This document shows positions 41,652 to 54,882 of a stretch of DNA of 64,000 nt, piece after piece (within the stretch, counting starts at the first letter, position 1; each line of letters begins with the position of its first letter). The translations under genes were made by a program, and so were the position numbers. The notes beneath the pieces are model-generated. The model was not told where the DNA came from. It was given only the letters and a program-made list of their open reading frames with translations, and did no database searches. The stretch is from Schlegelella_A sp963778525 (GTDB taxonomy: Bacteria; Pseudomonadota; Gammaproteobacteria; Burkholderiales; Burkholderiaceae_C): positions 186,001-250,000 of the forward strand of contig CAVZUJ010000001.1 of assembly GCA_963778525.1 (NCBI GenBank). Reading direction: 5' to 3'.

Positions 41652-42692
41652 TCACTGCATCGCGATGGCTTTGCCCGCGCCGTCCTTCAGGCTGGCGGCC
41701 CAGAGCTTGTGCACCAGGGCCTTGACCGAATCGGGCATCGGCACGTAGTCGAGGTCCTCGGCCATCTTGTCGCCCTTGGTGTAGTCCCACTCGAAGAACT
41801 TGAGGACGTTCGCGGCGCTCTCGGGCTTCTCCTGGGTCTTGTGCATGAGGATGAAGGTCGCGGCAGTGATCGGCCAGGAATCCTTGCCCGGCTGCCCCGT
41901 CAGCACCTGGTAGAACGACCTGTTCCAGTCGGCATTCGCTGCGGCGGCCTTGAAGGTCGCGTCGTCCGGCGCGACGAAGTTGCCGGCCTGGTTCTGCAGC
42001 AACGTGTAGGCCATCTTGTTCTGCTTCGCGTACGCGTACTCGACGTAGCCGATCGAATTCGGCAGGCGCTGCACGTAGGTCGAGACGCCCTCGTTGCCCT
42101 TGCCGCCGGCGCCCGTCGGCCAATTCACCGCCGTGCCCTCGCCGACCTTGGCTTTCCACTCGGCGTTGACCTTCGACAGGTAGTTGGTGAAGTTGAAGCT
42201 CGTTCCCGAGCCGTCGGCGCGGCGGACCACGGCGATCGCGGCATCGGGAAGGGCCAGGCCCGGATTCAGGGCCGTGACCGCGGGGTCGTTCCACTTCGTG
42301 ATCTTGCCGAGGTAGATGTCGCCGAGGACCTGGCCATTGAGGCGCAGCTTGCCGGGGCCGACGCCGGCGATATTGACCACCGGCACGACGCCGCCGATCA
42401 CGGTCGGGAACTGGATCAGGCCATCGGCCGCAAGCTCTTCGTCGGTAAGAGGTGCATCGGAGGCGCCGAAGTCGACCGTCTTGGCCTTGATCTGCTTGAT
42501 CCCGGCGCCGGAGCCCACCGACTGGTAGTTGATGCGAACGCCCGTGGCCTTGTTGTAGGCGTCGGCCCATTTGGCATAGACGGGCGCGGGGAACGAGGCG
42601 CCCGCGCCTGTCACGTCTTGCGCCGCGGCCGGCAGGGCAAGCGTCGACAAGGCGGAAACGATGATCAGCGAGGGGAAGAACGAAGCACGCAT
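41652..42692 (-). CDS. pstS: Periplasmic phosphate-binding protein PstS
   Basis: A 346-residue binding protein with a Sec signal peptide (about 1-25, ending ALPAAAQ). The mature part shows the PstS pattern: VTGAGASFPAPVYAKWADAY, the phosphate loop VGSGAGIKQI, DFGASDAPLTDEEL, and the central RRADGSGTSFNFTNYLSK with its Ser/Thr ligands. The ATG at 42692 is used; an upstream in-frame ATG at 42758 would add 22 non-signal residues and overlap the Pho box. It is the first gene of the phosphate operon, transcribed from a PhoB-dependent promoter. Confidence 0.96.
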   Translation of the reverse strand: MRASFFPSLIIVSALSTLALPAAAQDVTGAGASFPAPVYAKWADAYNKATGVRINYQSVGSGAGIKQIKAKTVDFGASDAPLTDEELAADGLIQFPTVIGGVVPVVNIAGVGPGKLRLNGQVLGDIYLGKITKWNDPAVTALNPGLALPDAAIAVVRRADGSGTSFNFTNYLSKVNAEWKAKVGEGTAVNWPTGAGGKGNEGVSTYVQRLPNSIGYVEYAYAKQNKMAYTLLQNQAGNFVAPDDATFKAAAANADWNRSFYQVLTGQPGKDSWPITAATFILMHKTQEKPESAANVLKFFEWDYTKGDKMAEDLDYVPMPDSVKALVHKLWAASLKDGAGKAIAMQ

Positions 42693-42740
42693 GCAAGCAC
42701 CTGTGGATGTCGTCGGTGCCGTGCACTCTAGGCAGCGGAC

Positions 42741-42758
42741 ATGACAGCGCGATGACAA
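42741..42758 (-). promoter_or_regulatory. Pho box upstream of pstS
   Basis: On the minus strand TTGTCATCGCGCTGTCAT gives two PhoB half-sites, TTGTCAT and CTGTCAT, 11 bases apart from start to start. A -10-like TAGAGT (42725-42730) follows 10 bases downstream, the standard geometry where PhoB replaces the -35 element. Confidence 0.85.
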
Positions 42759-42804
42759 CCCCGTTGCGCAGCCCTGCCGCCCCTGGACGCCGGCCGCCGC
42801 GCGG

Positions 42805-42833
42805 CCGTCATCGTCCGGTCATGAATCCGTCAT
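42805..42833 (+). promoter_or_regulatory. Three tandem PhoB-like half-sites facing away from pstS
   Basis: CCGTCAT (42805-42811), CGGTCAT (42816-42822) and CCGTCAT (42827-42833) are spaced exactly 11 bases apart on the plus strand, the period used by PhoB. They run over the glmM stop codon and face away from pstS. Function is uncertain; see findings. Confidence 0.5.
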
Positions 42834-44161
42834 GGAGCCAGCGTCTCGGCCAAGCGCTCGGCGCAACGCCTGGATTGCGCCGCGTCTTCGGCCTCGACCA
42901 TGATGCGGATCACCGGCTCCGTGCCCGACGGGCGGATGAGCACCCGCCCGGCGCCGCCGAGCTCGCGCTCGATCTCGAGGCGTCGATCGGCAAGCCGGGT
43001 GTTCGAACGCCAGTCCTCGCCCGGCTGCAGGCGAACGTTGATCAGGGTCTGCGAATGCAGGTGCACCTCGGCAAGAAGCTCGGCCAGCGTCCGCTTCGAG
43101 CGCACCGCCGCCTGCAGCACCATCAGGGCGCTGACGATGCCGTCGCCGGTGGTGTGCTTGTCGAGTGCAAGAAGATGGCCCGAGCTCTCGCCGCCCAGCT
43201 GCCAGCCGCGTGCCAGGAGCTCTTCGAGGACATAGCGATCCCCGACCTGGGCCCGCACCACGTCCACGCCGAGTGCGCGCAGCGCCAGCTCGACTCCGAG
43301 GTTGGTCATCAGCGTGCCGACCACGCCGGGCAACCTTTGTCCCTGCTGCAAGCGGTCGGCCGCCATGACGTAGAGCAGCTCGTCGCCGTCGTAGAGCCGG
43401 CCGGCCGCGTCGACGAGCTTGACCCGGTCGGCATCGCCATCGAGCGCGACACCGAAGTCGGCCTTGCTCTCGCGCACCGCGGCAACCAGGGCGGCCGGCG
43501 ACGTGGCGCCGAAGCCGGCGTTGATGTTGAAGCCGTCCGGCCGGCAGCCGATCGCCGACACCTCGGCGCCGAGCTCGTGAAAGACGTCGGGCGCCACGTG
43601 GTAGGCGGCGCCGTGCGCGGCGTCGACGACGATGCGCAGGCCCTTGAGCGAGAGATCGCTGCCGAACGTGCTCTTGCAGAACTCGATGTAGCGGCCGCTC
43701 GCGTCGTCGAGCCGGCGCGCCTTGCCGAGCTCGGCCGAGCCGACCCAGCGCTGCTCGGCCTCCAGCGCCGCCTCGACCTCGTGTTCCCAGGCATCGGGCA
43801 GCTTTTCACCGCGCGCCGAGAAGAACTTGATGCCGTTGTCGGCGAAAGGGTTGTGCGAGGCGCTGATGACCACGCCCAGGCCGAGGCGCAAGGCCCGCGT
43901 CAGGTAGGCGACCCCGGGCGTCGGCAGCGGGCCGGTCAGCAAGACGTCGACGCCGGCGGAGGCGAAGCCGGCCTCGAGCGCCGACTCGATCATGTAGCCG
44001 GAGATGCGCGTGTCCTTGCCGATCAGGACCGTGGGCCGGCGGTCGCCGGCGCGCAGGACCTGGCCGACGGCGTGGCCGAGCCGCAGCATGAAGTCCGGAG
44101 TGATCGGCGCCGTGCCGACGGTTCCGCGGATGCCATCGGTGCCGAAATAGGTTCTGCTCAT
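42830..44161 (-). CDS. glmM: Phosphoglucosamine mutase
   Basis: A 443-residue alpha-D-phosphohexomutase that interconverts glucosamine-6-phosphate and glucosamine-1-phosphate for peptidoglycan and lipopolysaccharide synthesis. The phospho-serine is in VISASHNPFADNGIKFF (S102), the metal loop is ALDGDADRVKLVD, the sugar loop GGESSGHLLALDK, and the phosphate loop RPSGTEPVIRIMVEA. The N-terminus SRTYFGTDGIRGTVG is the family opening. It lies 45 bases after folP, the widely conserved folP-glmM order. Confidence 0.97.
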   Translation of the reverse strand: MSRTYFGTDGIRGTVGTAPITPDFMLRLGHAVGQVLRAGDRRPTVLIGKDTRISGYMIESALEAGFASAGVDVLLTGPLPTPGVAYLTRALRLGLGVVISASHNPFADNGIKFFSARGEKLPDAWEHEVEAALEAEQRWVGSAELGKARRLDDASGRYIEFCKSTFGSDLSLKGLRIVVDAAHGAAYHVAPDVFHELGAEVSAIGCRPDGFNINAGFGATSPAALVAAVRESKADFGVALDGDADRVKLVDAAGRLYDGDELLYVMAADRLQQGQRLPGVVGTLMTNLGVELALRALGVDVVRAQVGDRYVLEELLARGWQLGGESSGHLLALDKHTTGDGIVSALMVLQAAVRSKRTLAELLAEVHLHSQTLINVRLQPGEDWRSNTRLADRRLEIERELGGAGRVLIRPSGTEPVIRIMVEAEDAAQSRRCAERLAETLAP

Positions 44162-44206
44162 GGGCGGAGTCGCCAGGCTTGCGCCATCAGGGATCGTTGG
44201 CGCGGA

Positions 44207-45073
44207 TTATCGGCGCTGGGCAAGCGCCGCCTTCCACACGGCAAGCGCCGCCACGGTCGCCGCCACGTCGTGCACGCGCACGATGCTGGCGCCGCCCTGG
44301 ATGGCGAGAAGCGCGGCGGCGGCGCTGGCGGCATCGAGGGTCGCGCGTTGCGCTGCCGAGCGGGCTTCGCGCGGCGTCGTCGAGACACCGGCCAGCCGGG
44401 CAAGCGTGGCCTTGCGCGACCAGCCGGCCAGCACCGGTGCGCCGATCGCCAGCAATTCGGCCTGGCGCCCGAGCAGCTCGAAGTTCTGGGCCGCTTTCTT
44501 GCCGAAGCCGATGCCTGGATCGACGACGATGCGCTCGCTGGCAATGCCGGCCGCGTTGAGCGCTTTGATCCGTTCGCGCAGGAAGGCGACGACCTCGGCC
44601 ACGACGTCGTCGTACACGGTATCGGACTGCATCGAATGCGGCGTGCCGCGCATGTGCATCAGGCAAACGCCGCAGGAAGGATGCCCTGCGACGAGCTCGA
44701 GCGCGCCCGGTGCGCGCAGTGCCGAGACGTCGTTGACGATGTCGGCACCGCTGTCGAGCGCCACGCGCATCACCTCCGGCTTGCTCGTGTCGACGGATAT
44801 CGGACAACCCAGGGTCAGTGCGTCGCGCAAGACCGGCAGCACGCGGCCCAGCTCTTCATCGACGCTGACCGGCACGGCACCCGGGCGGCTCGACTCGCCG
44901 CCCAGATCGAGAATGTCGGCACCCTCGGCGAGCAGACGCTCGCATAGCGCCAGCGCCCGCGCCGGGGTGCGCGCCGGATCGCCGTCGGAGAAGGAATCGG
45001 GCGTGACGTTGACGATGCCCATCACCCGTGGCTGGGCGAGATCGATTTCGAAGCGGGTGGTCTTCCAGATCAT
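44207..45073 (-). CDS. folP: Dihydropteroate synthase
   Basis: A 288-residue TIM-barrel enzyme that joins p-aminobenzoate to the pterin pyrophosphate in folate synthesis; it is the sulphonamide target. Motifs: MGIVNVTPDSFSDGD, ADILDLGGESSRPGA, ISVDTSKPEVMR, IVNDVSAL, IVVDPGIGFGKKAAQN, and the terminal IVRVHDV. ATG 45073 (MIWKTTRFEIDL) matches the usual start; an in-frame ATG at 45091 would add six residues. An intrinsic terminator sits between ftsH and this gene, so folP may depend on read-through or on its own promoter. Confidence 0.96.
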   Translation of the reverse strand: MIWKTTRFEIDLAQPRVMGIVNVTPDSFSDGDPARTPARALALCERLLAEGADILDLGGESSRPGAVPVSVDEELGRVLPVLRDALTLGCPISVDTSKPEVMRVALDSGADIVNDVSALRAPGALELVAGHPSCGVCLMHMRGTPHSMQSDTVYDDVVAEVVAFLRERIKALNAAGIASERIVVDPGIGFGKKAAQNFELLGRQAELLAIGAPVLAGWSRKATLARLAGVSTTPREARSAAQRATLDAASAAAALLAIQGGASIVRVHDVAATVAALAVWKAALAQRR

Positions 45074-45093
45074 CGCTGTGTCGCCGGCCAACG

Positions 45094-45114
45094 AAAACGG
45101 GGCCGAAGCCCCGT
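45094..45114 (-). terminator. Intrinsic terminator between ftsH and folP
   Basis: On the minus strand a CGGGGC/GCCCCG stem with a TTCG tetraloop, extended by a flanking A-T pair, is followed by TTTT. It lies 23 bases after the ftsH stop and 21 bases before the folP start. Confidence 0.8.
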
Positions 45115-45136
45115 CGTCGAAGTACTCATCGAAAGC

Positions 45137-47041
<1,905 letters not shown>

Positions 47042-47169
47042 CGCGACTCCATTTCCAGACCGGAGCGCTGACCCTGCATCAATCGAGTCGGCGCCATCGA
47101 CGGCATCTAGGGCCGATTTTAGTCCACGCAACCCCGAATCGCAGGCCGATTCACGGCGCTCGAATTGCC

Positions 47170-47862
47170 CTAGAGAATATCGGCGCCAGTCGTCCGTGCC
47201 TTGAGACCGATACCCACCAGAAAGGTTTCTGCGGATTTCGCACGCGAAGCCTTCGGTTTGATGGCCTTTATCGTCCGAAACTCGGCCTTGAATCGTTCCA
47301 CCAGCTGGCTGTAGCCGCTGCCGTGAAACACCTTGCAGACCAGGGCGCCGCGCGGCGTCAGGTGGGCGCGAGCGAATTCGATGGCCAGCTCGACCAGTTC
47401 GGACATCCGCGCCGCATCGGCAGCAGCGATCCCCGACAGGTTCGGGGCCATGTCCGAGAGCACCACGTCGACCGGACGTCCGGCGAGGCGGGCCTCGAGC
47501 TCCTCGAGAATCGCCGTTTCGCGAAAGTCGCCGCGGACGAAGTCGACGCCGTCGACCGGCTCGAACTCCAGCACGTCGAGGGCGATGATGCTGCCGTGCA
47601 AAGGGCCGGGCGAATCCGGATCCGAGGTCGCGCCGCGGCCGAACTTGCGCCGCACGTACTGGCTCCAGGCGCCGGGCGTCGCACCGAGATCGACGACGAG
47701 CTGTCCCGGTCGCAGCAGCTGCAGCTGCTCATCCATCTCCTTCAGCTTGTAGGCGGCACGGGCCCGGTAGCCTTCCCGCTGCGCCTGCTTGACGTAGGGG
47801 TCGGTGAGGTGGTCATGCAGCCACGCCTTGTTCAGCTTCTTGCCCTTGCCTCGCGTCGCCAT
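47170..47862 (-). CDS. rlmE: 23S rRNA (uridine(2552)-2'-O)-methyltransferase
   Basis: A 230-residue RlmE/FtsJ enzyme. It shows KAWLHDHLTDPYVKQAQREGYRARAAYKLKEMDEQ, the SAM motif VVDLGATPGAWSQYV, VLSDMAPNLSG with the catalytic aspartate, and the catalytic lysines in RAAYKL, ALVCKVFHGSG and IKPKASRAKSAETFLVG. ATG 47862 is the family start; upstream in-frame starts add non-conserved residues. It is divergent from yhbY with 37 bases between, and precedes ftsH by 128 bases, as in Escherichia coli. Confidence 0.96.
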   Translation of the reverse strand: MATRGKGKKLNKAWLHDHLTDPYVKQAQREGYRARAAYKLKEMDEQLQLLRPGQLVVDLGATPGAWSQYVRRKFGRGATSDPDSPGPLHGSIIALDVLEFEPVDGVDFVRGDFRETAILEELEARLAGRPVDVVLSDMAPNLSGIAAADAARMSELVELAIEFARAHLTPRGALVCKVFHGSGYSQLVERFKAEFRTIKAIKPKASRAKSAETFLVGIGLKARTTGADIL

Positions 47863-47899
47863 CCGGGTCCACCGTTGTTCTCGCATCGATAATAGGTCG

Positions 47900-48376
47900 A
47901 TGGCGACTCTCTTCCTGACACCTGCCGAGCGCAAGCAAAAGCGCGCCGAAGCCCACCATCTCGACCCGGTCGTCAGCATCGGGTCGGACGGCGCCACCGC
48001 GGCGGTTCGGCGCGAGCTCGACGCCGCTCTGGCGGCTCACGGGCTGGTCAAGGTCCGCGTCTTCTCCGGCGATCGCAACGCTCGCGACGAGATGCTGGCC
48101 GAGCTCGCCGCAGCGCTCGGCGCGGCTCCGGTGCAGCACATCGGCAAGCTCCTCGTTCTCTGGCGGCCGCCCGTGGCCAAGGAAAAGGTCGAGCGCGAAG
48201 ACCGCATGCCGGGCCCGAAAGTCGTCAAGGTGCTGAAGTTCTCGAAAAGCGGCAACCATCGGCCGCAGGTGAAGAAGGTCAAGGTGCTCGGCAACATGCG
48301 CCTGGCCGCCGGCGGCGAGCTCAAGCGCGCGAAGAAACGCGTCACCAGCCTGAAGAAAAAGGCCCAGAGCGCCTAG
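47900..48376 (+). CDS. yhbY: YhbY family RNA-binding protein (CRM domain)
   Basis: A 158-residue protein. The N-terminal about 95 residues form a CRM domain: LTPAERKQKRAEAHHLDPVVSIGSDGATAAVRRELDAALAAHGLVKVRV, then QHIGKLLVLWRP. YhbY binds pre-50S particles. Beyond the domain there is a Lys-rich tail of about 60 residues not present in the 97-residue Escherichia coli protein, suggesting extra RNA contact. It diverges from rlmE; the short shared gap contains GATAAT, a possible -10 element for yhbY. Confidence 0.92.
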   Translation: MATLFLTPAERKQKRAEAHHLDPVVSIGSDGATAAVRRELDAALAAHGLVKVRVFSGDRNARDEMLAELAAALGAAPVQHIGKLLVLWRPPVAKEKVEREDRMPGPKVVKVLKFSKSGNHRPQVKKVKVLGNMRLAAGGELKRAKKRVTSLKKKAQSA

Positions 48377-48418
48377 GGCGGCCAGGCTGCCCCTGCCCTG
48401 GGGGCGCCACGCCCTGCT

Positions 48419-48871
48419 TCAAGTTCGAGACCTTCCGAGTTGCCAGGCCAGCACCGCAGCGAGCGCGAGCCGAACCAGGAAGAGCGTCGAGGCAATCCCG
48501 TGCAAGGCGCCGAACGAGAGCGGCCCGTTGGCGCCCCGTGCCGACTCCATCATCGGCTGCAAGCCGTAGTAGCCGACGACGAGGCAAAGCAAGGCCGCGA
48601 GCGCCAGCGCGAGTTCGCGGCCGAAGCGCGAGCCGGCGCCGCGTTCGGCCCGGTCCCGGGCAAGCTGGAGCCCGATGATCGTCAGCACGGCCGCGACGCA
48701 GACGCCGATCGTGGCATCGAGCGCGAAGAGATGCGCCGCCAGGCGGCCGGCATCGGTGCGCGGCAAGTCGGAGAAAAGCACCGGAGCGGCGATCAGCCCG
48801 ATGCCTGCCATCAGGCCAGTCCAGACGCCAGCCAGCCAGGCGCCTGCCGGCGCCAGCGCCCCTGTCTTCAC
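48419..48871 (-). CDS. DUF4149 domain membrane protein
   Basis: A 150-residue protein with four hydrophobic segments (about residues 8-30, 50-70, 85-105 and 120-143), matching DUF4149, a family common beside greA and yhbY in Betaproteobacteria. Its GTG start overlaps the greA stop by four bases (GTGA), so it is translationally coupled to greA. No function is established. Confidence 0.82.
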   Translation of the reverse strand: MKTGALAPAGAWLAGVWTGLMAGIGLIAAPVLFSDLPRTDAGRLAAHLFALDATIGVCVAAVLTIIGLQLARDRAERGAGSRFGRELALALAALLCLVVGYYGLQPMMESARGANGPLSFGALHGIASTLFLVRLALAAVLAWQLGRSRT

Positions 48872-49344
48872 ACGTAGCGGACGGCGACGATCTCGTAGCT
48901 CTTCAGGCCGCCCGGCGCCTGGACCTCGGCGATGTCGCCGCTTTCCTTGCCGATGAGGGCGCGCGCGATCGGCGAGCTGATCGAGATCAGGCCGAGCTTC
49001 AGGTCGGCTTCGTCGTCGCCGACGATCTGGTAGGTGACCTTGGCGCCCGACTCTTCCTCTTCGAGATCGACGGTGCAGCCGAACACGACCCGGCCTTCCG
49101 CATCGAGCGTCGACGGGTCGATGATCTGTGCTGCCGCCATCTTGCTTTCGATCTCGAGGATGCGGCCCTCGATGAAGCCCTGCTTGTCCTTGGCCGCTTC
49201 GTACTCCGCGTTCTCGGACAGGTCGCCCTGCGCCCGCGCCTCGGAGATCGCCTGGATCACGGCGTGGCGTTCCACCGACTTCAGCCGCGTCAGCTCTTCC
49301 TTGAGTTTGTCGGCACCCCGGCGGGTGAGCGGAATCGTCGCCAT
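48868..49344 (-). CDS. greA: Transcription elongation factor GreA
   Basis: A 158-residue factor, the same length as the Escherichia coli protein. The N-terminal coiled coil ATIPLTRRGADKLKEELTRLKSVER carries the tip acidic residues in SEARAQGDLSENAEYEAAKDKQGF. The C-terminal FKBP-like domain ends with SPIARALIGKESGDIAEVQAPGG. It stimulates transcript cleavage by backtracked RNA polymerase. ATG 49344 is chosen over 49350. A strong intrinsic terminator lies only 17 bases upstream, between carB and greA, reminiscent of the greA leader terminator known in Escherichia coli. Confidence 0.97.
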   Translation of the reverse strand: MATIPLTRRGADKLKEELTRLKSVERHAVIQAISEARAQGDLSENAEYEAAKDKQGFIEGRILEIESKMAAAQIIDPSTLDAEGRVVFGCTVDLEEEESGAKVTYQIVGDDEADLKLGLISISSPIARALIGKESGDIAEVQAPGGLKSYEIVAVRYV

Positions 49345-49360
49345 CGTCATCCTCGCGAAC

Positions 49361-49396
49361 AAAAAAGAAGCCGCCGCTGGAGCTTCCGGCGGCGGC
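49361..49396 (-). terminator. Intrinsic terminator between carB and greA
   Basis: On the minus strand GCCGCCGC (49396-49389) pairs with GCGGCGGC (49377-49370), followed by TTCTTTTTT. It would end carAB transcripts or attenuate transcription into greA. Confidence 0.85.
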
Positions 49397-49423
49397 GCTG
49401 GTTGTGGCCAGTTTAGTGCAGAA

Positions 49424-52670
<3,247 letters not shown>

Positions 52671-52678
<8 letters not shown>

Positions 52679-53856
52679 GGGCGCTCCCCGCTTGCGCCGT
52701 CTGCATCAGGCCGATGAAGCGGTCGAACAGATAGCCGATGTCGTGCGGCCCGGGCGATGCTTCGGGATGGCCCTGGAAGCAGAAGGCCGGTTTGTCGACA
52801 TGCGCCAGGCCCTGCAGCGTGCCGTCGAAGAGCGACACATGGGTCGGCCGCAGTGTCGCGGGCAGCGATTTCGGATCGACCGCGAAGCCGTGGTTCTGAC
52901 TGGTGATGCTGACCCGGCCGCTGTCGAGGTCCTTCACCGGGTGATTGGCGCCGTGATGGCCGAACTTCATCTTGTAGGTGCGCGCGCCGCAGGCCAGCGC
53001 CATGATCTGATGACCCGAGGCAGATGCCGAACGTCGGCAGCCCCTTGGCGATGAACTGGCGCGTCGCTTCGATGGCGTAGTCGCACGGCTCCGGGTCGCC
53101 CGGTCCGTTCGCCAGGAAGACGCCGTCGGGGCGCAAGGCCAGCGCGTCGGCGGCCGGCGTCGTCGCCGGCACGACCGTGATGCGGCAACCGCGCTCGGCC
53201 AGCATGCGCAGGATGTTGTACTTGACGCCGAAGTCGTAGGCCACGACATGCCGTGCCGGCTGACGCTGCTCGTCGTAGCCTTGGCCGAGCGCCCAGGTCG
53301 TCTGGGTCCAGGCGTAGGGCTTGTCGATGCTGACGACCCTGGCCAGGTCGAGTCCCGACATCGATGGCGCCGAGCGCGCCGCGGCCACTGCCGCATCGGC
53401 TCGGGCCTGGCTCATCACCTCGCCGCGCGGCAAGGCGACGATGCAGCCGTTCTGGGCGCCATGGGTGCGAAGGATGCGCGTCAGCCGGCGCGTGTCGATG
53501 CCGGCGATGCCGACCGTGTTCTCCTTGCGCAGGTAGTTGCTCAAGGTCGCCGTGCTGCGGAAGTTCGAGGCCAGCGGCGGCACGTCCTTCACGACAAGGC
53601 CGGCGGCATGGACGCGGGCCGATTCCACGTCTTCCGGGTTCGAGCCGTAGCTGCCGATGTGCGGATACGTCAGGGTGACGATCTGCCGGCAATAGCTCGG
53701 GTCGGTCAGGATCTCCTGATAGCCGGTGAGCGCGGTGTTGAAAACGACCTCGCCCGAGGTCTCGCCCTCGGCGCCGATCGATGCGCCGTGAAAGACCGTG
53801 CCGTCGGCAAGTGCCAGGAGGGCCTGGGCGTGGTCGGGCAGCAGTTGCGGTGACAA
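52671..53856 (-). pseudogene. carA: Carbamoyl phosphate synthase small subunit, one frameshift as read
   Basis: The glutamine amidotransferase subunit, about 394 residues when corrected. The N-terminal domain reads ALLALADGTVFHGASIGAEGETSGEVVFNTALTGYQEILTDPSY, and the GATase domain contains LANGPGDPEPCDY and the nucleophile loop FGICLG. One extra base at about 53011, directly after that loop, breaks the frame; the correct continuation GHQIMALACGARTYKMKFGHHG and NHGFAVD up to CFQGHPEASPGPHD follows in the next frame. The start is probably TTG at 53856. Since carB is intact and translationally linked, and no second copy is visible, a sequencing error is more likely than a real loss. Confidence 0.88.
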
Positions 53857-54128
53857 GAAAACAGCTCCGGAGCTAGGCGTGACGGCGGTTGGGGCGAGGC
53901 CGCCCTCTCGAGGAGCGCACGGCCCGCCTTCCGGGGCCCTGCTGCGGCCGCTCCAGCCGGCGAACTGCGCGGGCTGAGGCGGCAAATTGTAGCGTCCGCG
54001 CTGCGCTCCGGTCGGCCCCGCAGGCGCGGCGCGGGCTCTTGCAATCGACGGCGACGGCCGCACGTTCAGCCTCGGAACTAGAATCGACGCTGTCAGTCAG
54101 AGTCTTTGTCACTTCGACCGGAGGTCCC

Positions 54129-54827
54129 ATGGATCCCAACCTGCAAACCATCAATATGGGCTACGCCGGCCCGATCGGAAGCGTCGAGCAACGCAACCGC
54201 GTGCTCCGCAATACCTATTGGCTGCTCGCGCTGTCGATGGTGCCGACCATCCTCGGTGCCTGGATCGGGGTGGCAACGGGGTTCATGGCAACCATGGGCC
54301 CTGGCATCAGCGCCATCGTCTTCCTCGGCGGCGCCTTCGCCTTCATCTACGCGATCGAGAAGACCAAGAACTCCGCGTCGGGCGTGCCGGTGCTGCTCGG
54401 GTTCACGTTCTTCATGGGCCTGATGCTGTCGCGCCTGCTCGCCTTCGTGCTGGGCATGTCGAACGGCGCCGGCCTGATCATGACGGCGTTCGCGGGCACC
54501 GGCGTGATCTTCCTCGGCATGGCCACGCTCTCGACGATCATCAAGCGCGACCTGTCGGCGATGGGCAAGTTTCTCTTCATCGGCGTGATCATGCTGATCG
54601 TCGCCGGCATCGCCAACATCTTCCTGCAGTCGAGCGCGCTGATGATCACCCTCTCGGTCGTGGCGATCGGCATCTTCTCGGCGTTCATCGTCTATGACCT
54701 GCAGCGCGTGAAGAACGGGCTCGAGACGAACTACATCACCGCCACGCTCGGCGTCTACATCAACCTCTACAACGTGTTCTCCAACCTGCTGGCGATCCTC
54801 GGCATCTTCGGCGGCAACCGCAACTGA
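54129..54827 (+). CDS. Bax inhibitor-1/YccA family membrane protein
   Basis: A 232-residue protein with seven membrane segments. The N-terminal RNRVLRNTYWLLALSMVPTILGAWIG and the C-terminal IVYDLQRVKNGLETNYITATLGVYINLYNVFSNLLAILG are typical of the BI-1/YccA family, including the pair of aspartates thought to sense pH or ions. YccA of Escherichia coli modulates FtsH. ATG 54129 is preceded by GGAGG. A TAGAAT about 45 bases upstream may be the -10 element. The 272-base gap to carA (53857-54128) holds the divergent promoters and nothing else I can identify. A terminator follows. Confidence 0.92.
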   Translation: MDPNLQTINMGYAGPIGSVEQRNRVLRNTYWLLALSMVPTILGAWIGVATGFMATMGPGISAIVFLGGAFAFIYAIEKTKNSASGVPVLLGFTFFMGLMLSRLLAFVLGMSNGAGLIMTAFAGTGVIFLGMATLSTIIKRDLSAMGKFLFIGVIMLIVAGIANIFLQSSALMITLSVVAIGIFSAFIVYDLQRVKNGLETNYITATLGVYINLYNVFSNLLAILGIFGGNRN

Positions 54828-54850
54828 CGCCGCGCTTCGCTGAAGTCAAG

Positions 54851-54872
54851 ACGGGGCCGCTGGCCCCGTTTT
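54851..54872 (+). terminator. Intrinsic terminator after the BI-1 family gene
   Basis: CGGGGCC (54852-54858) pairs with GGCCCCG (54862-54868) around GCT, extended by a flanking A-T pair, followed by TTTT. It lies between convergent genes, 23 bases after the BI-1 stop. Confidence 0.82.
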
Positions 54873-54882
54873 GCTTTGCGCT

